The notes under the pieces were generated by a model. It had not been told where the DNA came from. It worked only from the letters and a program-made list of their open reading frames with translations, and made no database searches. A stretch of DNA of 64,000 nucleotides from Rheum nobile (lineage: Eukaryota; Streptophyta; Magnoliopsida; Caryophyllales; Polygonaceae). Made by a program: the position numbers and the translations under genes. Of this stretch, positions 1-10,342 are shown in pieces. Where the stretch lies: NCBI GenBank assembly GCA_027886185.1, contig WOAB01000041.1:3472001-3536000 (forward strand), read 5' to 3'. Within the stretch, counting starts at the first letter, position 1, and each line of letters opens with the position of its first letter.

Positions 1-66
1 GCCCAAGGTTCGACTATCTAATGTCTAAGTTGAATCTATTCTTTCGATCGTCCAACTTGCGGGGAA
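1..66 (+). mobile_element. 3' internal end of a copia-like element with polypurine tract
   Basis: The purine-rich GCGGGGAA at about 59-66 sits directly before a TGTTAG LTR start. This is the usual arrangement of the 3' end of a plant copia element, where the tract primes second-strand synthesis. The rest of the element lies outside the window, so its family and strand rest on this junction alone. Confidence 0.35.
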
Positions 67-267
67 TGTTAGTATTCAATAATTAGTTTTAATGTTTTCT
101 AATTAATTGTAACAGTCTTGACTTAGTCTATACTTATCCAGTAGTTAGAGGGATCGTAGGATTTATTGTTAGTGATCCTCCCCACTTTGTGCTACACTTA
201 GTTAGTGCTCCTATCATGTATATATTTGGCTTCACAGCATCAATAGAAATTATCAATTCAGTTAACA
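67..267 (+). mobile_element. Short copia-like LTR (3' LTR)
   Basis: A 201-bp segment begins TGTTAGTATT and ends CAGTTAACA, giving imperfect terminal inverted repeats TGTTAG/TTAACA. It follows a purine tract and contains AT-rich promoter-like sequence. The partner LTR is outside the window, so the target duplication cannot be checked. Confidence 0.5.
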
Positions 268-1292
268 ATTCCTATAGTCCGGGTCGGGGTGGATCCGGAA
301 AGCTTCCTAGAATCCCAGCCAATTTCCTTGGGTTGTTCGGATTCAGTCCGCCCATCCGGGCATGACTTTTGGTCTAAGCTTGGCTTGGATCCCGTCCATA
401 TACTAGTTCGCTCAGGTCTACTCTTTACCGGCCGCATAAATTCGTCACCTTCTCTCCTTTAGGACCTCCCCCGCAACAATATCCTTCTCGGTTTGCTACA
501 CTCATGGTTTCAAAACAAATCGTGGGTTTGATGAAATTGGAGCATGAATTGGGGCATTATATGCATATTAAATATGTTGAAAGCATGTTTTTTTTTAATT
601 ATTTGGGTGAATTCATGAGAATGGTTTAAAAGCCCCAATTTGGCATTTGTTATCGAAACCCTAAATTGCAATAGGTTGGATCTGTGCAATTCGACGATTT
701 TGATACACTTATGGGTTGTATCTTGCACATTAATGTCTAATATGATTGTTGTGCGAATTTGGAATAATTTATGCTTATGCGGTGTGGTGCACGCTCATTG
801 GGTACTAGTGGCGGTTTGCGTCGATTTCACCAAATGGTTGGTGGCGGTTGTGCTCGGTGGTCCGGTGTGGCTTGCTGGTGGTTTGGCCTGGAGTAAAGGA
901 ACTCAATAAGACGGGAAAAAACTACGTGTAGAAATATTTTTTTACACCTTTTGCCATTTGTCATTAAAATTCTAAAACTAAGTTTAAATTATTCTATAAT
1001 TCTGCCAAATATCAATCACAAAAATCATTTATTATTTTATAATTAATCATTGGAACTATAAAAAGTAAAATTAAACTTTATTACTATACTACCCTTTTAT
1101 TATTTATTCACACAAACACAATCTCTCCCTTTTTACTCATGAATAAACCTGAAATCAAATTTGAAAATTGATTTTCGGTTGTACAATTTCAAAAAAGAAA
1201 AGGTGGACTGGTAGTAATTAAATTCCTTTCTCTGTTATTTATCCCCTCTCTGTTATCACTTTCTATTAGAATCGCTTGTATTTAGGAACTAC
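268..1292. other. No recognisable gene
   Basis: Mixed-composition sequence changes to AT-rich sequence after about 910. Short open frames such as 640-909 lack any recognisable motif. I see no terminal repeats of a mobile element. The AT-rich part (910-1290) could be an intron or leader upstream of the transposase, but the upstream transposase exons were not found here. Confidence 0.4.
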
Positions 1293-1439
1293 TTGTGTAT
1301 TTGTTACTCTTTCTGTTATCATGTAATCCTATATATATTTGGCAATACACAAAGGCAACCCCAATGTCCCCCACACAACCAAAAAGCCCCAAATTCCTTT
1401 CTTCTTCTCAAATCCTCCAATTCTTCCTCCTCCCTAATC

Positions 1440-1700
1440 CTCACCGTCGACCGATCTCTCAACCGCCGCCGCGCCGCCGCGGTTGTGGCACTCAACCTCG
1501 TCATCGGCACCTCCGTCAACAGCTGGCTCACTCCCGTCGTTCTCTTCGTGGTCCTCAACCTCGTCATCGGCACCATCGCCTTCACCTCCGGCCTCTCCTC
1601 TTCTTCCTCCGCCTGCGGTTGTGGCACTCAACCTCGTCATCGGCACCATCGCCTTCACCTCCGGCCTCTCCTCTTCTTCCTCCGTCTGCGGTTGTGGCAC
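1440..1700 (+). repeat. Imperfect GC-rich tandem repeat of about 73 bp
   Basis: The block containing CTCAACCTCGTCATCGGCAC recurs with starts near 1493, 1556 and 1629. The last two units are 73 bp apart and nearly identical; the first is a diverged 63-bp version. The repeat keeps several frames open on both strands, so the overlapping open frames at 1293-1735 are not convincing genes. It lies directly upstream of the first recognisable transposase exon. Confidence 0.7.
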
Positions 1701-1735
1701 TCAACCGCGCATTTTTGTGTGTGTTGCATTTATAG

Positions 1736-3940
1736 GTACGATATGCCTCTGTTCCAGATTGTTGGGTTTACTTGCACCAACTACACATATTGCATTGCTC
1801 TTGTGTTCATGGAAAGAGAGACGACAAACCACTATGCATGGGCGCTGAGACGATTGAAGTGGTTGTACGGGGAGAAAAATCCCGTATGCATCATGTCTGA
1901 TCGAGAGCTAGGACTGATCAAGGCTGCCAAACTGGTGTTTCCGAAGGTTCGTCATCACTTGTGTCAGGTCCATGTAGACCGTAATGTGAAGGCATATGCT
2001 AAGACGATGAAGATTGACGAGAAGAAATTCTCGGGAAGTGTTCGTCGGGTGATGAGGTCTCACACAAAGAAGGAGTACAGAGAGCGGCTTGCTCACTTTA
2101 AGGGGATATGGAGTGAAGGCTTGGTGCGATATGTGGAGCAAACTTGGTTTAATGAGCATAAGAAGAAGCTGGTTGCGGCATGGTGTGATGATGTTCTCCA
2201 TTTTGCCACAAGAACATCAAACAGGTAACTTTCATACAAACATTTGCAATCAAATTGGGTTATAAAATTTATTTAGTTAATTGTATACGAATATATTATT
2301 TTCAGGGTTAAGGGTCAGCACTCTATGCTTAAGGACATGATTGAGACATCCGTCGGAGGGTTCGACACACTTGTGCAGCACATCGATAACATGTTTGTTG
2401 ATCAGCATCGAAAGATCCGATATGAGATGACCAAGAACTGTACTGCCTTTCCCATGGAGATAGTGAAAGGCCCTGAGTGGGTTAAGGTGTTCTTCAAGCG
2501 CATCCTTGAAAAGTGCTCTGAAAAATGCCTGAGGATGTTGTATGCCCAAGCTGTGTTAGCAAAGGAGGGGAAAATTGGGAACAAATGTGCTGATTTTTGG
2601 TGGAGGTCCACACTGGGGCTGCCTTGCCCACACACAATTAAGGTCTACATGGAGACGGGTTATCCGTTAGTGCCTGAAGAGGTTGATATTTTCTGGAAGC
2701 AGATCCGATGGGAAGGGGTGGATGCTACGGATCTTGATGTCGATGATGGTGTTTCACTGACAGCGGACAATGTCACGGTGGATGACTTCGTTGAAGAGTA
2801 CTTATGTGGGACAGTTGAGGGATTTGATTTGAAGAAGATGGAGGAAAAGTGGCGTGAGTCAAAGGACCCTACATCGTGCGATATTCAAGACCCGCCACGT
2901 GGTGAGACCAAGGAGGGGAGGCCTAGGATGAATGCGAGAAAGACCGGTACGAAGAGGAAAATGTGTTGGGACGAGCATGTGGATGCAAACATGAAGAAGG
3001 AGAAGCAGAAGATGAAGATGGAGGATGAGGAGCTTGGAGTGGATGAGGAGGATGAGCCTGCAAAGAAAGAGACGACCAATGTGAAATCGTTCGTTGGATC
3101 CCCGGGATCGAAAGGATGCCCTTCTAGCGGACGACCTCACAATGGAGTTTCAACAGCAAAGGGGAGTGCCACTAAACCTGCAAAGCCGAAATCTGCTTCA
3201 ACCAAGTCCAAGTCGGGTTCAAACAAGCCGGTCAAGTATCTCGGCTTCAACTGGGGGCACGAGAATATTGATCATTTCATGCTCGCCTACATTTCTGGAG
3301 TTCAAAATGTCAAAGGTGATGGTCATTGTGGGTTCCGTTCTCTTGCCGTTTTGCTGTGTCGCCAAGAAGATGAGTACATTGATGTCCGGTTAGGGCTTTC
3401 GAAGCACGTCCAGGCACATGGAGCGAACTACGTAGCGATGCTTGCGGAGGAAGCGTTGGCGTTGGAAGAATTTGTTAGGAAATTGAATTATATTCCTTCA
3501 CCGTGCACGACAAACTTCTGGTGTATAATGCCTATTACTGGGTTGGCGTTTGCAACGGAACACCAAGTGGCTGTTGTTGTCTTATCATGGTTCGGACCGC
3601 ACACATGTCTTCCATTGTGGGCCCCCCCGGGTGCCGAGCCTCCGACAAAGGTTTATGCGATAGCACATGTAGGCAGGAGAGACCATTACGTACCGGTACG
3701 TGGAGTCCTACTCTCTCGTATTTACTTATTCTTTCATAATTTTTTTAGTAACGGTATTGTTTACGTGTACAGATTTGGCTTGTTAATGACCATTGTCCCA
3801 TTCCACCGCCTCCAAGACAGTGGCGCATTTACAAGGATCCAAGTGTTGATGGATGGGATAGTCATGAGCGCTTCAAGGATAGGTTCAAGAATTATGTAGA
3901 GGAGCGAGCATATCATGGGCGACCTGACATACTTACCTAG
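1736..3940 (+). CDS. Mutator-like transposase fused to an OTU cysteine protease, 5' exons missing
   Basis: Three exons can be traced: 1736-2224, 2306-3695 and 3773-3940, with GT-AG introns 2225-2305 and 3696-3772; splicing keeps the frame through a TAG at 3938. The first exon matches the middle of MULE/FAR1-type transposases: MPLFQIVG, then SDRELGLIKA with the second catalytic Asp, then the C/H motif LCQVHVDRNV. Exon 2 begins with the family signature TSNRV..QHSMLK. It continues to a degenerate SWIM-like zinc motif (GLPCPH, about 2620-2640) whose first CxC is incomplete, then a Lys/Glu-rich linker. The C-terminal part is an OTU protease: GDGHCGFRSLA with Asp at 3318-3320 and Cys at 3327-3329, and a DHY His just before the last intron. 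The exon for the first DDE Asp is absent, replaced upstream by GC-rich repeats, so this copy is 5'-truncated or rearranged. Inferred role: transposition, with deubiquitinase-like activity of unknown target. Confidence 0.8.
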
Positions 3941-4165
3941 GTTTTTTGGATTGTAATCGACTTTATATATGATATTGTATTTCCTTTTGTGTGAAAGTTT
4001 GATTGAGATTGATCGTATATTGTGTTTTTAATCATTTGTTTTTGAGAATTGAAAAAAATTGGGAAAATGCTATACGAGACAACAATATTACTAATCATTA
4101 ACAAAAACACGTTCACGAAAACATTAAAGCGTACACTAGTTTAACATGAAACATAAAAAAGCTAT
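3941..4165. other. AT-rich 3' flank between convergent genes
   Basis: This 225-bp AT-rich spacer lies between the stop of the OTU transposase on the plus strand and the stop of the small minus-strand ORF. It probably holds both 3' untranslated ends. No other feature was seen. Confidence 0.4.
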
Positions 4166-4621
4166 CTAATCCTCGTCCGAATCGGCCTCCCCGCCATCAT
4201 CATAGCTGCCGTTGTCCACCACAGATTCCGAATCTTCTAAAAGACCGGGGATATGGCGTCTCGGGTGTGCAGACTCTGTGTAAATGGGAACTGGAACACC
4301 AGGTCTGTAAAGAGCCATAATTTTAGCTATCTGATCCTCGTGTACCACCTCACAGAGTCGTGGAGGATCCACGCCTGCTGGAAAGTAAAAAATCCGACCA
4401 GGGGGAACCCCGTCTCCAGGCACGAGATGGTAAAATAACGCCAAGTACAAGAAACCTAATGACAATCCCCCCTCTCCAGGCTCGAGATCCCCCATCCGCA
4501 ACGTGCGGACCTCGCCACCTTCGTAGCCATGGAAAAACATGTCCATCCCACTTCGTTGGCGTATCATTCGATTGTAGGTGATTCGCCCATTTTCGTAAAC
4601 TTCGAGAACCAAAGGCGCCAT
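4166..4621 (-). CDS. Small acidic protein resembling the N-terminal module of MuDR-type transposases
   Basis: This is an uninterrupted 151-residue ORF starting at ATG 4621. The opening pattern MAPLVLEVYENGRI followed by GYEGGEVRTL resembles the PB1-like N-terminal domain seen in many plant MuDR-type transposases (a hydrophobic strand, NGR, then a Tyr/Gly-Gly-Glu-Val block). The middle is Gly/Pro-rich, and the tail is strongly acidic, ending DSDED. A TATA-type box (4694-4701, read on the minus strand) lies 73-80 bases upstream and shares its promoter region with the divergent GRF gene. Identification is by eye only, so the domain name is tentative. An alternative is an unrelated captured host fragment. 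Standing alone on the opposite strand from the transposase, it would be a detached transposase module. Confidence 0.45.
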   Translation of the reverse strand: MAPLVLEVYENGRITYNRMIRQRSGMDMFFHGYEGGEVRTLRMGDLEPGEGGLSLGFLYLALFYHLVPGDGVPPGRIFYFPAGVDPPRLCEVVHEDQIAKIMALYRPGVPVPIYTESAHPRRHIPGLLEDSESVVDNGSYDDGGEADSDED

Positions 4622-4693
4622 TACCTTAAATAGAACCGAAGAAAAGTTTGTGAGGAGTGGAAATTGTGTGTATTTCGAGGGGTTTTGGGGCCG

Positions 4694-4941
4694 TATTTAT
4701 AGGCTAAAATAGGACCGTTGTGGGCGGCCCACAGAGCAGCCCATGAGGGTTCACTGGGCGGCACACAGAGCAGCCCATGAGGGTACTGGGCGGCACTGTG
4801 TGCCGCCTAGTAGGGTACTTGTGAAATTCTGGATCCTTTGGGCGGCACTATGAGCCGTCTAGACAGCTTTTTTACTATATAAGGAGAACTTTTGTTGATA
4901 GATTCATTACATTCGTAGGAAACCAAACACTACAACAAATA
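4694..4941. promoter_or_regulatory. Bidirectional promoter with GGGCGGC hairpin array
   Basis: The 320-bp gap between two divergent ORFs carries a minus-strand TATA box (4694-4701) and a plus-strand TATATAA (4876-4882). Between them are four 20-22 bp inverted units starting GGGCGGC at about 4722, 4756, 4788 and 4840. The clearest is at 4788-4809, where GGGCGGCACTG pairs with the following TGTGCCGCCTA. The same units precede the other genes of this region, which points to shared control. Confidence 0.65.
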
Positions 4942-5274
4942 ATGGCATCTTCTTCTGAATCATCAACAAACCCCCCACATCAACTATGCGAGTGTAATTT
5001 GAAACCCGTTGTCTGTACTTGGGATTTGCAGTGGAACTACGGAAGGAGGTATTGGGGATGCCCGAGGAAGCAGTGTTTATACAGGAAGTATATTGATCCT
5101 ATGTACGAGGATATGGCACACACGGTTATTCGACAACAGTGGCGGGAAAAACAAGATCTTGTTAAGGAGAAACAAGATCTTGTTAAGCAAAATCAAAAAC
5201 TTTTACAAGATCTGGGTAAGATGCGTAGGTATAACCGCAAACTATATAATGATGTACATCGTATACTGCCTTGA
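4942..5274 (+). CDS. GRF-type zinc-finger protein with C-terminal coiled coil
   Basis: This is a 110-residue intact ORF. Residues about 17-50 carry the GRF zinc-finger pattern: CEC near the N-terminus, then NYGRRYWGCP (the NxGRxFxxCP core) and a following QCLYRKYID. Residues about 65-105 are rich in Glu, Lys and Gln with a short repeat (EKQDLVKEKQDLVKQNQ) and should form a coiled coil. GRF fingers bind single-stranded nucleic acid in known proteins; many small plant GRF/coiled-coil proteins have no assigned role. The ATG lies about 60 bases after a TATA box. Its place among transposase-type genes with the same promoter units suggests that it was captured by, or belongs to, a DNA transposon. 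Confidence 0.7.
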   Translation: MASSSESSTNPPHQLCECNLKPVVCTWDLQWNYGRRYWGCPRKQCLYRKYIDPMYEDMAHTVIRQQWREKQDLVKEKQDLVKQNQKLLQDLGKMRRYNRKLYNDVHRILP

Positions 5275-5590
5275 TGTCGTATCTTTTATATAATGTTCTT
5301 TACGTACTATAAAACTTTGTAGGGAGCAAGCCATTTTATCAAAGCAGAGATACGATATGCCGCGAACTTTTACCAGAGACTATCCTAATTTCTTCAAACG
5401 CAACTAGCCGATAAAATGGCTAGTTGCGAAAGCAAGAACTCTGATGGTATTCATCCAGCGAAGAATATGAATGTACGGTTATATAACGTTCTGTATTGTT
5501 TTGGGTCATTAATTAATACTAAAAACAACCAATAATTTTGTCATATGTTGAATATCACTATTATAACACAAAAAAATATTGTATTAGCAT
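5275..5590. other. 3' flank of GRF gene with a perfect stem-loop (5399-5428)
   Basis: This is AT-rich sequence with one clear structure: CGCAACTAGCC at 5399-5409 and its exact complement GGCTAGTTGCG at 5418-5428, separated by an 8-base loop. It could form a hairpin in the 3' end of the GRF transcript. Nothing else is recognisable. Confidence 0.5.
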
Positions 5591-5720
5591 GGGCGGCGTG
5601 ACACGCCGCCCATATCATTTCATCACCACAACTCTGGGCGGCACGTTGTACAGCCCATGGGCGGCACAGTGTGCAGCCTATGGGTTGTACAGCGTGCCGC
5701 CCAAGATGCCTATAAATAGG
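5591..5720 (+). promoter_or_regulatory. Promoter with GGGCGGC hairpins and TATA box upstream of a hairpin RNA unit
   Basis: At 5591-5611 there is a perfect palindrome with 10-base arms GGGCGGCGTG/CACGCCGCCC around one base. Related units follow at 5636-5657, 5659-5680 and 5682-5703. TATAAATA lies at 5711-5718, followed by a stretch with no long ORF that leads into a spliced inverted repeat. The arrangement is the same as in the promoter at 4694-4941. Confidence 0.6.
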
Positions 5721-5744
5721 CCATACGGGGTCCCCTTTCTACCA

Positions 5745-6700
5745 AGCTTGTCTCACCCAAAGAGGCAAGCTTCCACATCCAAGAGGAAGGGATGTGTTTG
5801 ATCGCGGTAAGAAAAATAAATATATGTATTTTATTGATTATTTACGCTATTAGGTTGTAGTATTCGTTGAAATCTAATTAAATAATGTTTTATTTCAGAT
5901 ACAAGAATTCAATATCGTGGGTTTCGTCGTCTAGCATTTTCAGAACTTCGGTCCCGGAGGAACACAGTCAACCGCCTTTTCCACCTTCACTAGTGAGCTT
6001 AAACTGAACTGTCTTGTATTCATTGTAGACTCACGTCATGTTGTGGTCATTTCCAACAGTGTGTTAAGATGGATGCGATTGCCTTGTGGTCATTATCCTC
6101 TTGACCGAGTCAAGAGTCTTAGGACGAACCTCCTTCGGCCATGTCGTGCATGCTAATCTGCTCTTTTTTCCTCGCAGCAGCACAGAAAAACATGGGATCT
6201 TCAAATTTTGGTATTTGTAGGATTTCAAGTTTTTCTGTGATACAACAAGAAAAAAAGAGCAGATCAGCATGAACGACATGGCCCAAGGAGGTTTGTCCTA
6301 GGACTCTTGACTCGGTCAAGAGGATAATGTCCACAAGGCAATCGCATCCATCTTAACGCACTGTTGGAAATGACCACAACATGACGTGAGTCTACAATGA
6401 ATACAAGACAGTTCGGTTTAAGCTCACTAGTGAAGGTGGAAAAGGCGGTTGTTTGTGTTCCTCTTGACCAAGTCAAGAGTCCTAGGACGAACCTCCTTGG
6501 GCCATGGCGTACATGCTGATCTGCTCTTTTTTCCTGGCTGCAGCACAGAAAAATATGGGATCTCCATATTTCAGTATTTGTAGGATTTCAAGTTTTTCTG
6601 TGATGCAGCTAGGAGAAGGAGCATATCAGCATGAACGCCGTGGTCCTAGGAGGTTCATCCTGGGCTCTGGAGTGAATGTATATGTATAGTGCAAGAGTTG
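5745..6700 (+). ncRNA. Candidate long-hairpin RNA transcription unit
   Basis: Downstream of a TATA box a short exon ends at 5806 with GCG/GTAAGA. A branch-like AT-rich intron runs 5807-5898 to TTTCAG, and then comes a large foldback. Arms 5959-6170 and 6250-6461 (212 bp each) are close to complementary, with scattered mismatches, and the 79-base loop carries inner arms CACAGAAAAAC and GTTTTTCTGTG in register. No coding frame is conserved across it. Transcription from 5745 would give a self-complementary RNA of the kind that feeds small-RNA pathways in plants. The start and end are approximate, and transcription is inferred from the promoter and splice signals only. Confidence 0.55.
6484..6661 (+). 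ncRNA. Second, MIRNA-like hairpin homologous to the long foldback
   Basis: A diverged copy of the inner part of the preceding foldback follows it in the same orientation. Its own arms pair: AGGACGAACCTCCTTGGG at 6484 with the complement of the block ending at 6661, and inner CACAGAAAAA with TTTTTCTGTG. The size (about 178 nt) and evenly spaced mismatches resemble a plant miRNA precursor derived by inverted duplication. I do not recognise a known miRNA in it. Confidence 0.45.
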
Positions 6701-6746
6701 TGTATGTCATTTGTTCCAGTGTGTATGTATTTTTTTTTAAGTGTGT

Positions 6747-6879
6747 AAGCCATCAGTGAATGTATATGTGTTTTTAGAATTTGTACGTGTTTTTAGTATG
6801 TGTATGTAATTTAAGCCATCGGTGAATGTATATGTGTTTTTAGAATTTGTACGTGTTTTTAGTATGTGTATGTAATTTA
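6747..6879 (+). repeat. 66-bp tandem duplication
   Basis: The block beginning AAGCCATC(A/G)GTGAATG at 6747 is repeated almost exactly at 6813, giving two copies with a 66-bp period. It is AT-rich with GTATGTG/GTACGTG motifs and lies between the hairpin unit and the 3' end of the plant mobile domain gene. Confidence 0.75.
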
Positions 6880-9746
6880 AGAATATACATGTGTTTTTTA
6901 GAAATAACGCATGAAAATCCAACAAACCAATAAGCAAAGAACTAAAACTAGAAACGACGGAACAAATATCTAAATACGAAACCAATAAAGCCAAAAGTCC
7001 TACTTAATTTACTGGAATTTCAATCCCCAAAAATGTACAAACACAAAAGTCATACTACGAACTCTCCGTCTCACTATCAGATGAGTCATCTAGATGTGGA
7101 GTGGAAGCACTAGCTAAGGACACACCTACACCCGAACCCACGCCCGGTGCCCATACTGGAGGAACAGAAGAGGTCGGCTGAGACGATGCCTGCTGAGCTG
7201 CTGCACGCTCTTCCGCCATCCTAGATGATTCGGCTCTCTCAAATATAGTAGCGTCTGCACTATATGCATGGGAAGGCATCTGTGAAGCCCGTACAAGCGG
7301 TGGAGCTACAAGAATGACGTCACTGAAAAGGATGTCATGCAAATGCTGAAAGTGCTCCCTATACCCTAAACAACCTCCTCCAGACATAAGCTCCTGAAGA
7401 TAGGCATGGCTCATCGCATGACGCTGCAAATGAAAACAAACATTTTAAAAACATAGACTTTCATAAAATAATTTAAAAGAATAAAATGGGAAAAAAACAT
7501 ACCCTTTGCAAGTTGATAACCGGAGGTGGTCCTCTACTGATACGAGGCTGGACTGGCGCATGCGGACTCACGTAAGGATGTGACACCTATAGATACCAGT
7601 CCAGGTACGCGTCGTGGACATCCCAAGCCATCGTCGCAGGAGGACTCGCCAAGATGTGGGGGCAAAGATGATGCTCACGCTGGTCCCACCTGTGCCAACG
7701 CGGGTCAAAGTGCAACTGGTATCGCCTCGTCCCCCTGAAATTAAGAGGACGCACTGCAACCAGAGGCTCTATGATATCCATCGGCCTGCTCTGTCGATAA
7801 CCGAACTGGCGTGTAAGCCGATCTGGCATGTAGGCCTCCTCTACACCGAGAAAACGAATAGTCCCTCGATAAGTGGAGGACCTGTGACGACCTCGAAAAT
7901 CAAGACCCTCGTATGGCATCCACCGTATCTGCAATTAACAAAACACGATGGACCATAAATTAATTCATTACGCTTTCTTACTGTAAATTAAAATTGAAAA
8001 AGAATACGTACATCCTCTGGCCTATACTCGTCCAGAATTCGTCTGTAGCGTGACTGGTCACGGAGCGACCGGAGAGGTGTCCGGCCAATGCAGTATCGTC
8101 CAGCACGTCGTATGTCGTCGTCCGCACCTTCCTTGAGGTTAGGGTTGCCCGGGAAGTATACAAAGTACGTCCAAATCCAAACCTGCGTACAGAGAAAGAC
8201 AACCACTAGTTATAAACAATTCAATAATGTATATTAATAATCTAAATTATAAGTTAACTATATTAAAGGCCTACCTCCAAAAGACATGCACAGCCGGCGA
8301 ATTGTGCAGCTCCGGCCCGAGAACCCTCTCCGAGGTTCCTATAAAGGAGAGCCAGAACCCCGGTACCCCAAGCAGTATGAACGACACGCTCCCAGTCCAC
8401 AAAAAGAGGTAGCAGTGTGGTCTTCAGCTCGTTCGTTGACTTGTCAACGAAGATGCTAGCCGACATGGCGTGCCATAAGAAACCGGCTGCTATATCCTCT
8501 GGGTGGGCACCCTCCTCAATCATCCTCATCACATGCCTCCCAAGCTGGAATTGCTTGACCCAACCCTTCCTAAGGTCGCAGACCATGTCAGCATCATCCT
8601 CATCAAAGCTGTAGTCCGAATCTATCCCAAACAAATAGCCGAACAAAGCCTCACACTCTGCCAGCTCGATATCCTGACCGGTCCATGGCGATGTCACCTC
8701 AAATCCCTCGATCGGCAGCCCTAGAATCATCAGCACGTCATGTAGCGTATGACCTATCTCGCCCCAGGGAAAGTGGAAGGTGTTCGTCTCTGGATGCCAT
8801 CTCTCAACGAACGCTGAAATGAGGTTGTGATCAACATGGACGAACTGAAAATCAAGTAAACCGGTCAACCCCATCTACTGCGCAATCCAAAACCAGGACC
8901 CCTCCGCAGGGACCCCTCTGGGAAGACGATCCCTCCAAAATGCAAACTGCGAAGGGCGTGTCTGGACCCTCAAATTCCTAACAACGTCCTCGGGTGGGTC
9001 CAACGACGCCTTCGTCCATATCAGCTCTGCAATGTGCGTGTCAAAGTTCCTCAACAAAGAAGGAAACTGCTCAGCTCGCTCAGGAGGAGGTGGGTCCTGC
9101 GTGGCTGGCTCAGGCTGAGACGGGGCCTGTTGAGATGGAGTCTCCTGATGTGGCTCAGTGGGAGATGGGGCCTGTGTGGCTGACTCAGGCTGAGACGGGG
9201 CCTGCTGAGATGGCTCAGGTGACTCCTCCATGTGTAGCTGCTGCTGAGGCGAGTCCTCAAGAGGTGGGTCCTCCTGATGTGACTGCTGAGGTGGGTCCTC
9301 CATAACCACGTCCTCATCTGAGCGGATGGGACCAACATCGTCCTCACTAGCACCCTCACTATCGGCCTCACCATGGCCCTGCGATATACCGTTAACCCTC
9401 CTCTTGCGAGCAGATGCAGTAGTAGGGCGACTATCTCGATCGGACCGTGCGATCTTACATAACACTTCCTATTTTTGCATTAAAAATATAGAAAATTGTT
9501 TTCTTACAAACAAAATCAATATATTAAAATTTTCATTACAATAACATATTTAATATTACAGTATAATTGTCGCAATTTACCTATACTATTTTTTATAATG
9601 ATTAAATACAATAAAAACCAAATTTACAAATATAACTATATTCATTTTACCCACTATAACCTATTTACATATGTCCAAATATTATTTTCATACAAACAAA
9701 ATAATATATTACAATTTTCATTACAATGATATATTAAATATTATTT

Positions 9747-9818
9747 AACAGTATAATTGAGCATATTACCTATACTATTTTTAACAGTATAATTGAGCAT
9801 ATTACCTATACTATTTTT
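9747..9818. repeat. 36-bp tandem duplication in intron 1 of the PMD gene
   Basis: AACAGTATAATTGAGCATAT starts at 9747 and again at 9783, in a very AT-rich intron (9469-9930). A diverged longer duplication (about 9500-9560 against 9685-9760) is also visible. Confidence 0.7.
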
Positions 9819-10198
9819 TATAAGATAATGATTTAATAATCTAAAATCCAAGTATATAAATGTACAAGTGCAGAAACAATTTAATTAAATAAATTAGATT
9901 TAACGATTACAAATTTAAAAAATACCATACATTTTCAATTGCCCTCCGTTCATATTTTCGCTTTTCGCGAACTGGAATTTCACCCAAGTCTGAAATGGCC
10001 TCCTGACCAACCGCGCACGCGACGTCGAAGGCATTCTCCGCTGCGATATCGCCCTCCTCGCCCTCGGTCCTGGGCGGCTCCGCAGGCGGCCCAGATTCCA
10101 CCGTAGTGGGCGGCTCCGCAGGCAGCCCAGATTCCCCCATAGTGGGCGGCTCCGCAAGCGGCCCAGAATCGTAGCTGCTTCCCCCCGTCACACAGAGA

Positions 10199-10342
10199 TT
10201 GGCCGCCGCCGCCGCCAACGTCGAATCGGCCGTCGAATCGCCGCCATCTCCGCCTAGCACTCCCGCCGCCGCCGCCGCCAACGTCGAATCGGCCGTCGAA
10301 TCGCCGCCGTCTCCGCCTAGCACTCCCGCCGCCGCCTCCAAC
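10199..10342 (-). repeat. 63-bp in-frame minisatellite in exon 1 of the PMD gene
   Basis: Two near-identical 63-bp units (AACGTCGAATCGG starting at 10217 and 10280) encode a 21-residue Gly/Asp/Ser/Ala-rich block twice. Because 63 is a multiple of three, the reading frame is kept. A second, 33-48 bp Pro/Ala/Glu-rich repeat lies at about 10060-10170. Confidence 0.75.

Noticed and set aside
1293..1735. Proline/serine-rich coding exon upstream of the transposase
   Set aside because: All frames are repeat-derived and the true exon start at 1736 follows a good splice acceptor; no transposase motif is present upstream.
5538..5801. 87-codon plus-strand ORF
   Set aside because: It runs through the hairpin promoter and TATA box, so it is unlikely to be translated.
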